From: Nonomuraea cypriaca
GTDB taxonomy: Bacteria > Actinomycetota > Actinomycetes > Streptosporangiales > Streptosporangiaceae
DNA length: 33,409 bases
NCBI RefSeq assembly: GCF_015645445.1
Contig: NZ_JADOGI010000117.1
Location: 1 to 33,409 of the forward strand
Reading direction: 5' to 3'
In this document: one piece after another, positions 1 through 7,902 of the stretch
Position numbering within the stretch: the stretch's first letter is position 1
Layout: each line of letters begins with the position of its first letter
The notes under the pieces: model-generated
The model's input: the letters and a program-made list of their open reading frames with translations, nothing else
The model's database searches: none
Told to the model about the DNA's origin: nothing
Made by a program: the position numbers and the translations under genes

Positions 1-129
1 CCCATTCCCATCCCCCGGCGTACGCCCGCCCCCGCCTTGCCAACCCGGGCGTACGGCACCACGCCGCCCCCGCGCTCCCTGCCTGCGCGGGGGCGGTGCC
101 TTGTGCCGCTCCTCCCGGGCGTCCCGCAA

Positions 130-280
130 TGGCACCGACACCCCGGCGGTCGGCGCATCAAGGTCCATGACACCCGGCGTACCTGTGCCTCGCTCCTGGT
201 CGCTCTCGACGTCCACCCGCGCGTGGCCATGCAGATCCTTCGGCACAGCCGGATCGCGGTCACGATCTACAGGCGCTGAC
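130..280 (+). pseudogene. Tyrosine recombinase (phage-type integrase) C-terminal remnant
   Basis: Only about 40 codons resemble the family. The reading frame ending at 279 contains the catalytic-domain tail HDTRRTCASLLVALDVHP followed by a second box ILRHSRIAVTIYR, which correspond to the HxLRH...A and (L/I)GH...T..Y boxes of tyrosine recombinases. The catalytic second box is degraded (HDTRR, LRHS), and the frame hits a stop straight after the expected tyrosine (TAC-AGG-CGC-TGA). A continuation resembling the usual integrase tail (TDATREA) can be read in another frame from 273, so a frameshift separates the two. No upstream catalytic domain is visible in the first 130 bases. It points towards the 3' end of the tRNA-Val gene at 408-479, the usual arrangement for an element integrated into a tRNA. 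Inactive remnant; fairly sure of the family, unsure of the exact left limit. Confidence 0.7.
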
Positions 281-366
281 CGACGCCACCCGCGAGGCGC
301 GCCCAAGCGGCCGGGAGACAACCTCGGCGGGTGAGACTGCCGCATCTGTGACTGCACAAAGATCAA

Positions 367-399
367 AAGGGCCACTTCCCGTGATGGGATGTGGCCCTT
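367..399 (-). terminator. Rho-independent terminator of tRNA-Val(CAC)
   Basis: A 9-bp perfect stem (AAGGGCCAC with GTGGCCCTT) carries an inner TCCC/GGGA pairing. On the minus strand the 3' arm runs into CCTTTTGATC, a short T run. It lies 8 bases past the tRNA discriminator base. Confidence 0.8.
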
Positions 400-407
400 G
401 ACGTCGG

Positions 408-479
408 TGGGCGATACTGGGATCGAACCAGTGACCTCTTCGGTGTGAACGAAGCGCTCTCCCGCTGAGCTAATCGCCC
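408..479 (-). tRNA. tRNA-Val, anticodon CAC
   Basis: A cloverleaf can be drawn on the minus strand: acceptor GGGCGAT pairs with ATCGCCC, the D arm is GCTC..GAGC, and the anticodon stem CTTCG/CGAAG encloses the loop TTCACAC, giving anticodon CAC (reads GUG). The T arm contains GGTTCGATCC. Discriminator A is followed by CCG, so the terminal CCA is not fully encoded. The integrase remnant lies just beyond its 3' end and a hairpin terminator follows. A weak minus-strand promoter (TATGGT at 514-519, no good -35) may drive it. Confidence 0.95.
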
Positions 480-927
480 GCCCTGCCAGCTCCGTGCGGT
501 GCCGACGGGGAAAACCATACCGCACTCTGGCACCCACTGGCGAAGCGAAGCGATCGGGAGCCCCGTCCGGGGCGCGGGGAGGGATTCGGGTGAAACGCGG
601 CGGTTGCCCACCGGCACAGCGGGTCGGTGGCATACCATCGACGTGTTCCGGAAGACATCGGCCGTGATCTTGGGAAGAAACGTTCATGGTCGGCGCGCCG
701 GGGCGGGCTCCACATCACGCAAAACCCTTGCAAATACGACCCGATTGATGCCGTTTAGCCTGGTAGATGCCTAAATGTCCAGCTGTGATATGCGTTACAG
801 AAGGCCCCTGGAGCGGAATCTTTCCTACAGGTTTCTTCGTTCCGCGTCATAGCTCAGGACGAACGAAGTCCGTCAGAGCAGTGAAAGCCCCGAAGAGGGG
901 ACCTACGACAAAAAGGTTTGGCTGACG
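480..927. other. Intergenic region between tRNA-Val and ssgB
   Basis: These 448 bases hold no convincing gene. They should contain the leftward tRNA promoter and the rightward ssgB promoter. A TATGGT -10-like hexamer for the tRNA is at 514-519 on the minus strand. For ssgB no clear -35/-10 pair was found; the stretch 720-800 is less GC-rich than its surroundings and is the likeliest promoter area. Two small hairpins (GGAC..GTCC near 858-872, CCCC..GGGG near 888-900) lie in the presumed leader. Confidence 0.5.
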
Positions 928-1344
928 ATGAACAGCACCACCGTCTCCGCCGAGCTTGGCCTTCGGCTTGTGGTCCCCGACCGTACGACCGTCCCCCTGC
1001 TCGCCGGGCTGAGTTACACAGCCGACGATCCGTACGCCATACGTATGGCCTTCCACGTAGGGAACGACGAACCGGTCGAGTGGATCTTTGCTCGCGAACT
1101 GCTGACCGTAGGCATCGTGAGACGTGTCGGCGACGGCGACGTGCAGGTGTGGCCCGCGCGTGCCGACGGCGAACGCACCCTGCACATCAGCCTCACGTCG
1201 CCGTTCGGGCAGGCGCTCTTCGAAGTGCCGCTGGCCCCGCTCACCGAGTTCCTGCACCGCACGTACGAGAAGGTGCCGGCGGGACGCGAGACCGATTACA
1301 TGGACCTGGACGCCGAGCTGACCAACATGCTCTGGTCGTCCTGA
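928..1344 (+). CDS. ssgB: SsgB-type sporulation and cell division activator (SALP family)
   Basis: The 138-residue protein is the usual length for SsgA-like proteins, which occur in sporulating actinomycetes. Family features are the N-terminal ELxLRLVVP strand, DPYAIRMAFHVG, the VEWIFARELL segment, DVQVWPA and a C-terminal DLDAELTNML helix. SsgB is known in Streptomyces to localise early to future septum sites and to recruit FtsZ with SsgA during sporulation. The N-terminus (MNSTTVSAELGLRLVV) and overall fit favour SsgB over other paralogues. ATG at 928 is preceded by AAAAGG at 911-916, a rather distant SD. No ssgA-like or ssgR-like gene is next to it. It ends just before a hairpin and tandem repeats that probably terminate transcription. 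Confidence 0.92.
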   Translation: MNSTTVSAELGLRLVVPDRTTVPLLAGLSYTADDPYAIRMAFHVGNDEPVEWIFARELLTVGIVRRVGDGDVQVWPARADGERTLHISLTSPFGQALFEVPLAPLTEFLHRTYEKVPAGRETDYMDLDAELTNMLWSS

Positions 1345-1358
1345 CCGACCCCGGCGGT

Positions 1359-1375
1359 CCGGCTCACCGAGCCGG
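1359..1375. terminator. Hairpin directly after ssgB
   Basis: A 7-bp perfect stem CCGGCTC / GAGCCGG with a 3-base loop starts 15 bases after the ssgB stop. There is no T run. With the repeat hairpins that follow it probably ends transcription from both sides. Confidence 0.45.
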
Positions 1376-1377
1376 TC

Positions 1378-1458
1378 CGCATCACTGGTCCGGCTCCACC
1401 CAGCCCGGACCGCGTCACTGGTCCGGCTCCACCCAGCCCGGACCGCATCGCTGGTCCC
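1378..1458. repeat. 33-bp tandem repeat, 2.5 copies, each with a hairpin
   Basis: Two near-identical 33-base units (1378-1410 and 1411-1443, one base different) are followed by a partial third (1444-1458). Each full unit contains inverted arms GGTCCGG and CCGGACC around an 11-base loop. The block lies between convergent ssgB and the DUF305 gene, which fits a doubled bidirectional terminator. Confidence 0.75.
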
Positions 1459-1519
1459 CGGGCCGGACCGCGTCGCCGTCACCGACCGAGCAGGCGTGTC
1501 CGCGCGGCGCGCCGGCCGG

Positions 1520-2188
1520 TCAGGCCGGTAGCGAGTCCAGGACCTTCCGCATGCGGGCGATCTCGATGCTCTGCCCCGAGTACACATCCTTGGCCAGCAG
1601 CCGCATGCGCTGATCCCGGCCGGCGGCCAGCTGCTCCCCCGCCATCTTCACCGCGCCCTCGTGATGCCTGGTCATCAACCGCAGGAACAGGCGGTCGAAG
1701 GCGCCGCCCTTCGCCGCGCGCAGGGCGTTCATCTCGGCCTCCGTCGCCATCCCGTACCCCGCGGCCGGCCCGCCGTGCTCGTGCTCCGCGGGCGGGGTGC
1801 GGCCCAGCTCGGCCAGCCAGCCCGTCATGGTCTTGATCTCGGGGTTCTGCGCGGCCGCGATCTGGCGGGCGAACAAGCGGATGGCCGGCGTGGTGGTGCG
1901 GTCGTCCACCAGAGAGGTCATCTCCAGGGCTTGGCGATGGTGCGGGATCATCGCCTCCGCGAAGCGGACGTCCGAGGCCACCGTCGGCTGCGGCGTCTGT
2001 CCCACGCGCTCCCCCGGCGTCGCCGTACGCCCCGGCGCACCAGGGCTTCCAGGCACCAGTACGGGCGCTTCCGTACCCACGGGGGCCGGACCCACGGCAG
2101 ACTGCTGAGAGCAGGAGGTAAGCGCAAATGTCGCCATAACTGTCACAAAGAGCGTACGCGTCCACGAACCTGCTGACATAGCTTCCAT
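1520..2188 (-). CDS. DUF305-family lipoprotein
   Basis: The protein has 222 residues. The N-terminus shows a positively charged start, a hydrophobic segment (LFVTVMATFALTSC) and a lipobox with Cys26, so it should be an exported, lipid-anchored protein. The mature part carries the paired DUF305 boxes AMIPHHRQALEM (around 79-90) and MTRHHEGAVKM (172-182); the family is a four-helix, ferritin-like fold with His-His pairs. Function is unknown, though metal binding is often proposed. ATG at 2188 or the in-frame ATG at 2179 could be the start; neither has a clear SD. It is transcribed away from the LVIVD-repeat gene, with only 30 bases between starts, so the two probably share a control region. Pairing of these two families suggests a joint envelope role. 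Confidence 0.9.
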   Translation of the reverse strand: MEAMSAGSWTRTLFVTVMATFALTSCSQQSAVGPAPVGTEAPVLVPGSPGAPGRTATPGERVGQTPQPTVASDVRFAEAMIPHHRQALEMTSLVDDRTTTPAIRLFARQIAAAQNPEIKTMTGWLAELGRTPPAEHEHGGPAAGYGMATEAEMNALRAAKGGAFDRLFLRLMTRHHEGAVKMAGEQLAAGRDQRMRLLAKDVYSGQSIEIARMRKVLDSLPA

Positions 2189-2218
2189 AGTGAACTACGA
2201 GACAAAGGGGAACGCGCG

Positions 2219-3598
2219 TTGATCTCTGCCAGGTTGCGCGGAGCCATCTTGTGCACGACGCTGTTGCTGGCGTCGGCCTGCTCACCGGGGGGCCAGCAGG
2301 AGACCGGGGCTTCGACCGCCGAGACCACATCGCAGGAGACCAGCGCTCCAGCAGACATCGCCGCCGGCGACGTGATGACCAGCGACAACGTCACACACGT
2401 CGCTAATGTGCCGAAGACCGCCCCCTTCGACGGGGAGGACGACGTCAACACGGACCTGGCCTTCCAGGAGAACTACGCGTACGTCGGCAATTTCGGCGGG
2501 TTCGCCATCTACGACATCAGCGACCCCACCGAGCCCAAGGCCGTCAGCCAAGTGGCCTGCCCGGGGCAGCAGAACGACGTCACCATCCACGGTGACCTGC
2601 TGATCCTGTCGATCGACGAGCCGCGCGGCGGCCCGGAGTGCGACTCCGGCTCGGGCGACCGCTCCTGGGAGGGGCTGCGGATCTTCGACGTCGCCGACAA
2701 GGCCAGCCCGCGCTACGTCGGCGCCGTACAGACCGACTGCGGGTCGCACACGCACACGATGGTGCCCTCCGAGGAGTCGCTCTACGTGTACGTCTCCTCC
2801 CCGGGCCCCGAGCCCGAGTCGCAGACCTGCGCCCCGCCGCACGAACTCCTCCAGATCGTGGAGGTGCCCCTCGACTCCCCCGAGTCCGCGCGGATCGCGG
2901 CGAAGCCGAATCTCTTCCCCGAGCTCGGGAGCTCCGACTACTCCTCCGGCTGCCACGACATCACCGCCTACCCGGAGAAGGACCTCGCCGCGGCCGCCTG
3001 CTTCGGCGACGGCGTGCTGCTCGACATCGCCGACCCGGTCGATCCGAAGGTGATCCAGAGGATCAGCGACAAGCAGAACTTCCAGATCTGGCACTCGGCG
3101 ACGTTCAACAACGACGCGACGAAGGTCGTCTTCGGCGACGAGCTCGGCGGCGGCACCCAGCCCACGTGCGACCGCAACACGCCGCGGACGAAGGGCGCCG
3201 ACGCCGTGTACGACCTCGTGGACGGCCAGTTGCAGCTCCGCGGCTACTTCAAGATCCCGAGGGAGCAGCAGGGGGAGGAGAACTGCGTCGCCCACAACGG
3301 CTCGCTGATCCCCGTGCCGGGCAAGGACATCATGGTCCAGTCGTGGTACCAGGGCGGCGTGTCCATCTGGGACTTCACCGACTCGGCCAACCCCAAGGAG
3401 ATCGGCTACTTCGAACGCGGCCCGTTCGAGAGCGGGGCCCTGGCCGGCTCCTGGTCGGCCTACTACTACAACGGCTACATCTACTCCAGCGACATCCAGG
3501 AGGGCCTGGACGTCCTGGAGATCGACGACCCGCTCACCGATCCTGCCAAGCAGGTCAAGATGGACGACTTCAACGTCCAGACCCAGAAGAGCTACTGA
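2219..3598 (+). CDS. LVIVD-repeat (beta-propeller) lipoprotein
   Basis: The protein has 459 residues with a TTG start at 2219, chosen because AAAGGGG ends 8 bases upstream and the signal sequence begins there. The signal peptide ends in LLASACS (Cys21), an acceptable though not ideal lipobox. The mature part contains repeated blades of LVIVD type, such as FAIYDISDPTEPKAV, LRIFDVADKASPRYVG, VLLDIADPVDPKVI and VSIWDFTDSANPKEIG, typical of a secreted beta-propeller. Several Cys pairs and a SHTHTMVP segment could bind metal or form disulfides. It is divergent from the DUF305 lipoprotein and overlaps the next, convergent gene by 7 bases. Enzymatic role unknown. Confidence 0.88.
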   Translation: MISARLRGAILCTTLLLASACSPGGQQETGASTAETTSQETSAPADIAAGDVMTSDNVTHVANVPKTAPFDGEDDVNTDLAFQENYAYVGNFGGFAIYDISDPTEPKAVSQVACPGQQNDVTIHGDLLILSIDEPRGGPECDSGSGDRSWEGLRIFDVADKASPRYVGAVQTDCGSHTHTMVPSEESLYVYVSSPGPEPESQTCAPPHELLQIVEVPLDSPESARIAAKPNLFPELGSSDYSSGCHDITAYPEKDLAAAACFGDGVLLDIADPVDPKVIQRISDKQNFQIWHSATFNNDATKVVFGDELGGGTQPTCDRNTPRTKGADAVYDLVDGQLQLRGYFKIPREQQGEENCVAHNGSLIPVPGKDIMVQSWYQGGVSIWDFTDSANPKEIGYFERGPFESGALAGSWSAYYYNGYIYSSDIQEGLDVLEIDDPLTDPAKQVKMDDFNVQTQKSY

Positions 3599-4164
3599 GC
3601 CCGGCGGCCCTGCTCGCCGGGCCAGCAACGCGTCGACCGCGCCGCCGCCTCCGTGATGGCGGCGCCGTCGAGCCGTACCGCCTCGGGGCCGATGCCGGCC
3701 CACGGCCAGTTCAGGGTCAGCAGGACCACCCCGGGCGGCGGCAGCGGGAACAGCCACAGCGGCATCTGGTAGAGCGTGAACTCCGCGTCGCCGCGCACGC
3801 CCCCGGGGAACCACGAGAGGCTCGGGGGCGCGGCGTGGCCGTCCTCGTCGGAGGCGATCTCGACGCCGTTCGGGTAGCGCAGGGTGACATGCGGCGACGT
3901 GCTCTCCTCGCCGGAGAACGCCGAGTCCAGCCGTAGCGCGAGCCCGGGGGGAGCGGTGGCGTTGCGGGCCACGATGTCGATGTTCAGCAGGCAGCCGGTG
4001 TCGTACACCTGGATCATCGGCAGCAGGACGGCGAGGGCCGGAGTGCGGGCCAGCACCCGCTCGACCGCCACGATCGCGCCCATCCGGGAAATCGGCGGCA
4101 TCGGCACAGTCGCCATCCCACTCATCGCACAACTCGCTTTTCGGAGGCGGTCCTGCGCGAGCAT
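3592..4164 (-). CDS. Uncharacterised actinobacterial protein
   Basis: The protein has 190 residues from ATG 4164, or 177 from the in-frame ATG at 4125; neither has a strong SD. There is no signal peptide or membrane segment. The sequence has a beta-rich look with landmarks VYDTGCLLNIDIVAR, TLRYPNGVEIASDEDG, YQMPLWLFPLPPPG and TLNWPWAGIG, ending in an Ala-rich helix. Similar proteins of unknown function are remembered from Streptomyces and relatives, but no function is assigned here. The gene's 3' end overlaps the LVIVD gene by 7 bases (convergent). A set of TC(C/T)AGAAA half-sites lies 20-60 bases upstream and is a likely operator. Confidence 0.7.
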   Translation of the reverse strand: MLAQDRLRKASCAMSGMATVPMPPISRMGAIVAVERVLARTPALAVLLPMIQVYDTGCLLNIDIVARNATAPPGLALRLDSAFSGEESTSPHVTLRYPNGVEIASDEDGHAAPPSLSWFPGGVRGDAEFTLYQMPLWLFPLPPPGVVLLTLNWPWAGIGPEAVRLDGAAITEAAARSTRCWPGEQGRRAQ

Positions 4165-4183
4165 CGTAACGCCGTCATTCCAT

Positions 4184-4224
4184 TTTCTGGAGACTGATCC
4201 AGAAATATAGATCGAATCTAGAAA
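4184..4224. promoter_or_regulatory. Operator-like cluster of TCYAGAAA half-sites
   Basis: TTTCTGGA (4184-4191) and TCCAGAAA (4198-4205) form an 8-bp inverted repeat around 6 bases, and a third site TCTAGAAA (4217-4224) repeats the second 19 bases on. On the minus strand the sites flank a TATATT hexamer (4204-4209) that could be the -10 of the gene starting at 4164. This is the layout of a repressor operator; the regulator is not evident nearby. Confidence 0.5.
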
Positions 4225-4414
4225 TGTCGGTTAGCTGGGCGCCGAGATCTTTCCCACCCGCCGGTTACGCAAGTGGTCAAGGTGACGACGGAGGAAAGGT
4301 AATTCGGGTCGAGCCGGCCGACGATGTGGAACCCCATTGTCCCGAAATCACCCGGCCGGAGCGGACGACCGCCACGAAAGCCTCACAAGATCAGTTGTGG
4401 GGCACGAGCCTGGC

Positions 4415-5245
4415 TCACGGGTTGAGGTCGGCGGCGGAGCGCTCGGCGAAGATCCGCATGGCCTTGGCGGTGATCGAGCCGGGAGCGATCGGCAACTCGG
4501 TGTCGTCGACCAGCTTGATCGGCTGGACGTCGCGCGTGGTGGAGGTGAGGAACGCCTCCTCGACCTCGTAGAGCGCCGACAACGGCACGTCGGCCTCCTC
4601 CGCGCCGCACCATTCGAGCACCAGCGCCCTGGTGACCCCGGCCAGGCAGCCGGACTCCAGGGTGGGGGTGAGCAGGCGGCCGTCGCGGACGATGAAGACG
4701 TTGGAGCCGGTGCCCTCGCACAGGTCGCCCGCGAGGTTGCCGAAGACGGCCTCGCCGGCGCCGCGCCGCTTGGCGTGCAGCAGGGCCTTGGCGTTGTCGC
4801 CGTACGAGGTGCTCTTGACGCCGGACAGGGCGCCGCGCTCGTTGCGCGGCCAGGGCACGACGGCGACGTTGGCGGTGGCAGGGAACGGCTTCTGCTCGTC
4901 GACGATGACCACCGAGGTGGTGCCCTGGTCGCCGCGGTCGGAGCCGAGCGGGCCCGGGCCACTGGTGTAGGTGACGCGGATACGGCCGAGCGGCCAGGCG
5001 GGCGCGACGGCGAGGAGCCTGGCGATGCCGTCGGCGATGGCGTCGACGTCGGGCTCCGGCAGGTCCATGCGCTGAGCGGAGAGCGTGAGCCGGTCGAGGT
5101 GCCTGGTGAGCGCGAACGACTCACCCTGCACGATCTTGATGGTCTCGAACACGCCGTCGCCGACCATCAGCCCGTGGTCGAACACCGAGACGGTGGCCCG
5201 CGCGGGGTCGATCAGCTCGCCGTTGACCCAGACAGGGATGTTCAT
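4415..5245 (-). CDS. pabC: Aminodeoxychorismate lyase (class IV aminotransferase)
   Basis: The 276-residue protein is predicted to convert 4-amino-4-deoxychorismate to p-aminobenzoate and pyruvate using PLP, in folate synthesis. Fold-type IV features are VFDHGLMVGDGVFETIKI near residues 21-38, a candidate PLP lysine in GVKSTSYGDNAKAL (Lys144), and the cofactor-binding ECEGTGSN-like segment LCEGTGSNVF (175-184). The ATG at 5245 directly follows the pabB stop (TGAATG) and has a strong SD, AGGAGGAA, inside the end of pabB, so the two are translationally coupled. A D-amino acid or branched-chain aminotransferase is possible from the fold alone, but the pabB partner makes PabC the best reading. 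About 250 bases without a gene follow downstream. Confidence 0.9.
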   Translation of the reverse strand: MNIPVWVNGELIDPARATVSVFDHGLMVGDGVFETIKIVQGESFALTRHLDRLTLSAQRMDLPEPDVDAIADGIARLLAVAPAWPLGRIRVTYTSGPGPLGSDRGDQGTTSVVIVDEQKPFPATANVAVVPWPRNERGALSGVKSTSYGDNAKALLHAKRRGAGEAVFGNLAGDLCEGTGSNVFIVRDGRLLTPTLESGCLAGVTRALVLEWCGAEEADVPLSALYEVEEAFLTSTTRDVQPIKLVDDTELPIAPGSITAKAMRIFAERSAADLNP

Positions 5246-6265
5246 TCAGTTTCCTCCTGTGGATGCCAGAGCGATGAGCCTGGCTGCCTTGAGCTCGGTC
5301 TCGAGCCACTCACGCGCGGGGTCGCTGCCCCACGTGATGCCCGCTCCCGTGCCGAACCGGATCTCGCCTGCCGAGATCCGGAAAGTCCTGATGCCGACGG
5401 CCAGCGCCGCCGTGCGCCGGTCGGCGTCGACCCAGCCCACAGCTCCACAGTACGGCCCCCGAGGTGCAGGTTCGAGCTCATTGATGATCCGCAGAGCCGA
5501 CGACTTGGGCGCGCCCGTGACGGACCCGGGCGGGAACGTCGCGGCGAACAGCTCCGGCCAGCCCATCCCGGGCGCCAGCCGGGCCCGTACGGTGGAGACG
5601 AGGTGGACGAGCCCGGGGTGCTCCTCGACCGCGCACAGCGCGGGCACCTCGACCGAGCCGACGTCCGCGACCCTGCCGAGGTCGTTGCGGACGAGGTCGA
5701 CGATCATGACGTTCTCCGCGTAGTCCTTCTCCAGCAGGTCGTCCGCGGTCACGCCGGTGCCCTTGATCGGCCTGGACTCGACCAGGTCGCCGGCGCGCGA
5801 CAGGTAGAGCTCCGGCGAGGCCGACACCACGCTCAGCCCGGGAACGTGGACCACGCCCGAGTACGGCGCCGGGTTGCCCGACGCCAGCCTGACGGCCAGC
5901 GCGAGCGGGTCGGCGCCGGGTGGCACGGGGGCGGTCAGGATCCGGCAGAGGTTGGCCTGGTAGACCTCGCCCTGCTCGATGTAGTCGCGGATGGCGCGCA
6001 CGCCGCGCTCGTACGCCGCCCGGTCGAGGGAGCCGCGCCACTCGCCAGGACCTGGTCCGTGCCAGGGGCCGGTGGGCGCGGGCAGCGGCGAGCGGCGCAC
6101 CCGGTCGAACCGGGCGCACATCACCTTGCCCTCGTAGTCGACGACGACGGCCCACCAGCCCTCGCCGTCGAGAGCGGACAGGTCGGAGGTCACGTCACGC
6201 AACTCGGTGGCCAGGTGGTGACCTAAGTGAGCGAATCCGCCGAAACCGCCGTACACACCTTTCAT
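5246..6265 (-). CDS. pabB: Aminodeoxychorismate synthase component I (chorismate-binding enzyme)
   Basis: The 339-residue protein contains the chorismate-binding catalytic domain: GEVYQANL (99-106), SASPELYL (148-155), PIKGT (166-170), NVMIVDLVRNDLGRV and the C-terminal GSVTGAPK and FGTGAGI motifs. Lysine in PIKGT, where anthranilate synthases have alanine, is characteristic of PabB and its covalent mechanism. It lacks most of the N-terminal domain of long PabB/TrpE proteins, as is common for short forms. The glutamine amidotransferase subunit (PabA) is not in the window. ATG 6265 is preceded too closely by GGGAG; an in-frame GTG three codons on is also possible. It forms a two-gene operon with pabC. 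Confidence 0.9.
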   Translation of the reverse strand: MKGVYGGFGGFAHLGHHLATELRDVTSDLSALDGEGWWAVVVDYEGKVMCARFDRVRRSPLPAPTGPWHGPGPGEWRGSLDRAAYERGVRAIRDYIEQGEVYQANLCRILTAPVPPGADPLALAVRLASGNPAPYSGVVHVPGLSVVSASPELYLSRAGDLVESRPIKGTGVTADDLLEKDYAENVMIVDLVRNDLGRVADVGSVEVPALCAVEEHPGLVHLVSTVRARLAPGMGWPELFAATFPPGSVTGAPKSSALRIINELEPAPRGPYCGAVGWVDADRRTAALAVGIRTFRISAGEIRFGTGAGITWGSDPAREWLETELKAARLIALASTGGN

Positions 6266-6335
6266 TCTCCCAGCAATCCGACAAGCTCCAGCGCGCCCCG
6301 CGGCCGCCTTCGACGAACCGACCTGGTCGTCGCGC

Positions 6336-7886
6336 TCACGCCAGAGGGCCGGTGACCGACTCCGCCGCCGCGACCACGCCGCCGTCGGCCACCAGGCGCA
6401 CCGCGGACTCGATCTCCGGCGCCAGGAACCGGTCGGGCCCAGGCGCGGGCACGGTCTCGCGCAGCGCCCGCACCACGGCGGCTGTGGCGGGGGCGGGCTC
6501 CAGGGGCGCGCGCAGGTCGAGCGCGCGGGCCGCGGTGAGCACCTCGACGGCGAGCACCCGGGTGAGCCCGTCGACCGACCTGCGCAGCTTGCGCGCGGCC
6601 GACCAGCCCATGGACACGTGGTCCTCCTGCATGGCCGAGCTGGGGATGGAGTCCACGCTGGCCGGCACGGCCAACCGCTTCATCTCGGACACGATGGCCG
6701 CCTGGGTGTACTGGGCGATCATGTGCCCGGAGTCCACGCCGGGATCGTCGGCCAGGAACGCGGGCAGCCCGTGGTTGCGCGCCACGTCCAGGAACCGGTC
6801 GGTACGCCGCTCCGACATCGACGCCAGGTCGGCGGCCACGACGGCGAGGAAGTCGAGCACGTACGCGATCGGCGCGCCGTGGAAGTTGCCGTTGGACTCG
6901 ACCCGGCCGTCGGCCAGCACGGCGGGGTTGTCCACGGCGCTGGCCAGTTCCCAGCCCGCCACGGTGGCGGCGTGCGTGATCGTGTCGCGGGCGGCGCCGG
7001 CCACCTGGGGGGCACAGCGCAGCGAGTAGGCGTCCTGGACGCGGGTGCACGCCGTCGGGTCGCGGTGACTGGCCATGACGCCGGAGTCCGCCAGCACGCG
7101 CGTCATGTTGGCGGCCGACAGCGCCTGGCCAGGGTGCGGCCGCAGCGCCTGCAGTTCGGGCGCGAACACGCGGTCGGTGCCGAGCAGCGCCTCCACGCTC
7201 ATCGAGGCGCTGACGTCGGCGGTCCTGACGAGCCTGGTGAGGTCGTCGATGGCCAGGATGAGCATGCCGAGCATGCCGTCCGTGCCGTTGATGAGTGCCA
7301 GGCCCTCCTTGGCGGCCAGCTCGACGGGGTCGATCCTGGCCTGCTTGAGCGCCTCGGCGGCCGGGCGGACCTTGCCTGACGCGTCGCGTACGACGCCCTC
7401 GCCCGTCAATGTGAGCGCGACGTGCGCGAGCGGTGCCAGGTCGCCGGAGCAGCCGAGGCTGCCGTACTCGTGCACGATCGGGCTGATCCCCGAGCTGATC
7501 AGCGCCGCCAGGGTCTTGGCCGTGGTGGGCCTGATGCCGGTGTGGCCGGTGGCGAGGGTGTGCAGGCGCAGCAGCATGAGTGCGCGCACCACCTCGGTCT
7601 CCACCTCGGGCCCGTTGCCGGCCGCGTGGGAGCGCACCAGGGAGCGCTGGAGCCGCCCGCGCAGCGCCGGGTCGATGTGCCGCGTCGCGAGCGCTCCGAA
7701 CCCCGTGGAGATCCCGTACGCGGGCACCGGGCTCTCGGCCAGCTCGTCCACCCGCTGGCGGGCCGCCGAGACGGCGGCGATCGCGTCTTCGGTGAGCTGT
7801 ACGGGGGCGCCGTGGCGGGCCACCCTGATGACGTCGTCGAAGGTCAGGGGCTCCGGACCGACGTTCACGACTCCGTTGTCGCGCAT
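6336..7886 (-). CDS. hutH: Histidine ammonia-lyase
   Basis: The 516-residue protein has the usual length for HutH, which removes ammonia from L-histidine to give urocanate, the first step of histidine breakdown. Clear motifs are YGISTGFG with Tyr57, the MIO-forming region GSLGCSGDLAPLAH (143-156), VQDAYSLRC, and SIPSSAMQEDHVSMG. The self-cyclising triad reads Cys146-Ser147-Gly148 rather than the commoner Ala-Ser-Gly; Ser and Gly are kept, so activity is expected. ATG 7886 follows the regulator stop by 16 bases with a purine-rich GAGAGAGA upstream, so it is probably co-transcribed with the ArsR-type gene. No hutU, hutI or formiminoglutamate genes are present. Confidence 0.94.
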   Translation of the reverse strand: MRDNGVVNVGPEPLTFDDVIRVARHGAPVQLTEDAIAAVSAARQRVDELAESPVPAYGISTGFGALATRHIDPALRGRLQRSLVRSHAAGNGPEVETEVVRALMLLRLHTLATGHTGIRPTTAKTLAALISSGISPIVHEYGSLGCSGDLAPLAHVALTLTGEGVVRDASGKVRPAAEALKQARIDPVELAAKEGLALINGTDGMLGMLILAIDDLTRLVRTADVSASMSVEALLGTDRVFAPELQALRPHPGQALSAANMTRVLADSGVMASHRDPTACTRVQDAYSLRCAPQVAGAARDTITHAATVAGWELASAVDNPAVLADGRVESNGNFHGAPIAYVLDFLAVVAADLASMSERRTDRFLDVARNHGLPAFLADDPGVDSGHMIAQYTQAAIVSEMKRLAVPASVDSIPSSAMQEDHVSMGWSAARKLRRSVDGLTRVLAVEVLTAARALDLRAPLEPAPATAAVVRALRETVPAPGPDRFLAPEIESAVRLVADGGVVAAAESVTGPLA

Positions 7887-7902
7887 GATGCGTCTCTCTC
7901 GC

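Noticed and set aside
700..800. Sigma-factor-specific promoter for ssgB (WhiG- or stress-type)
   Set aside because: TTGCAA, TAAA and GTTT elements occur, but none has a matching -10 at correct spacing.
2282..4132. 616-codon open frame on the minus strand
   Set aside because: Antisense to the LVIVD lipoprotein. Arg/Gly/Val-rich low-complexity translation without motifs; typical of high-GC antisense frames.
4337..6226. 629-codon open frame on the plus strand
   Set aside because: Antisense to pabC and pabB; no recognisable domain and biased composition.
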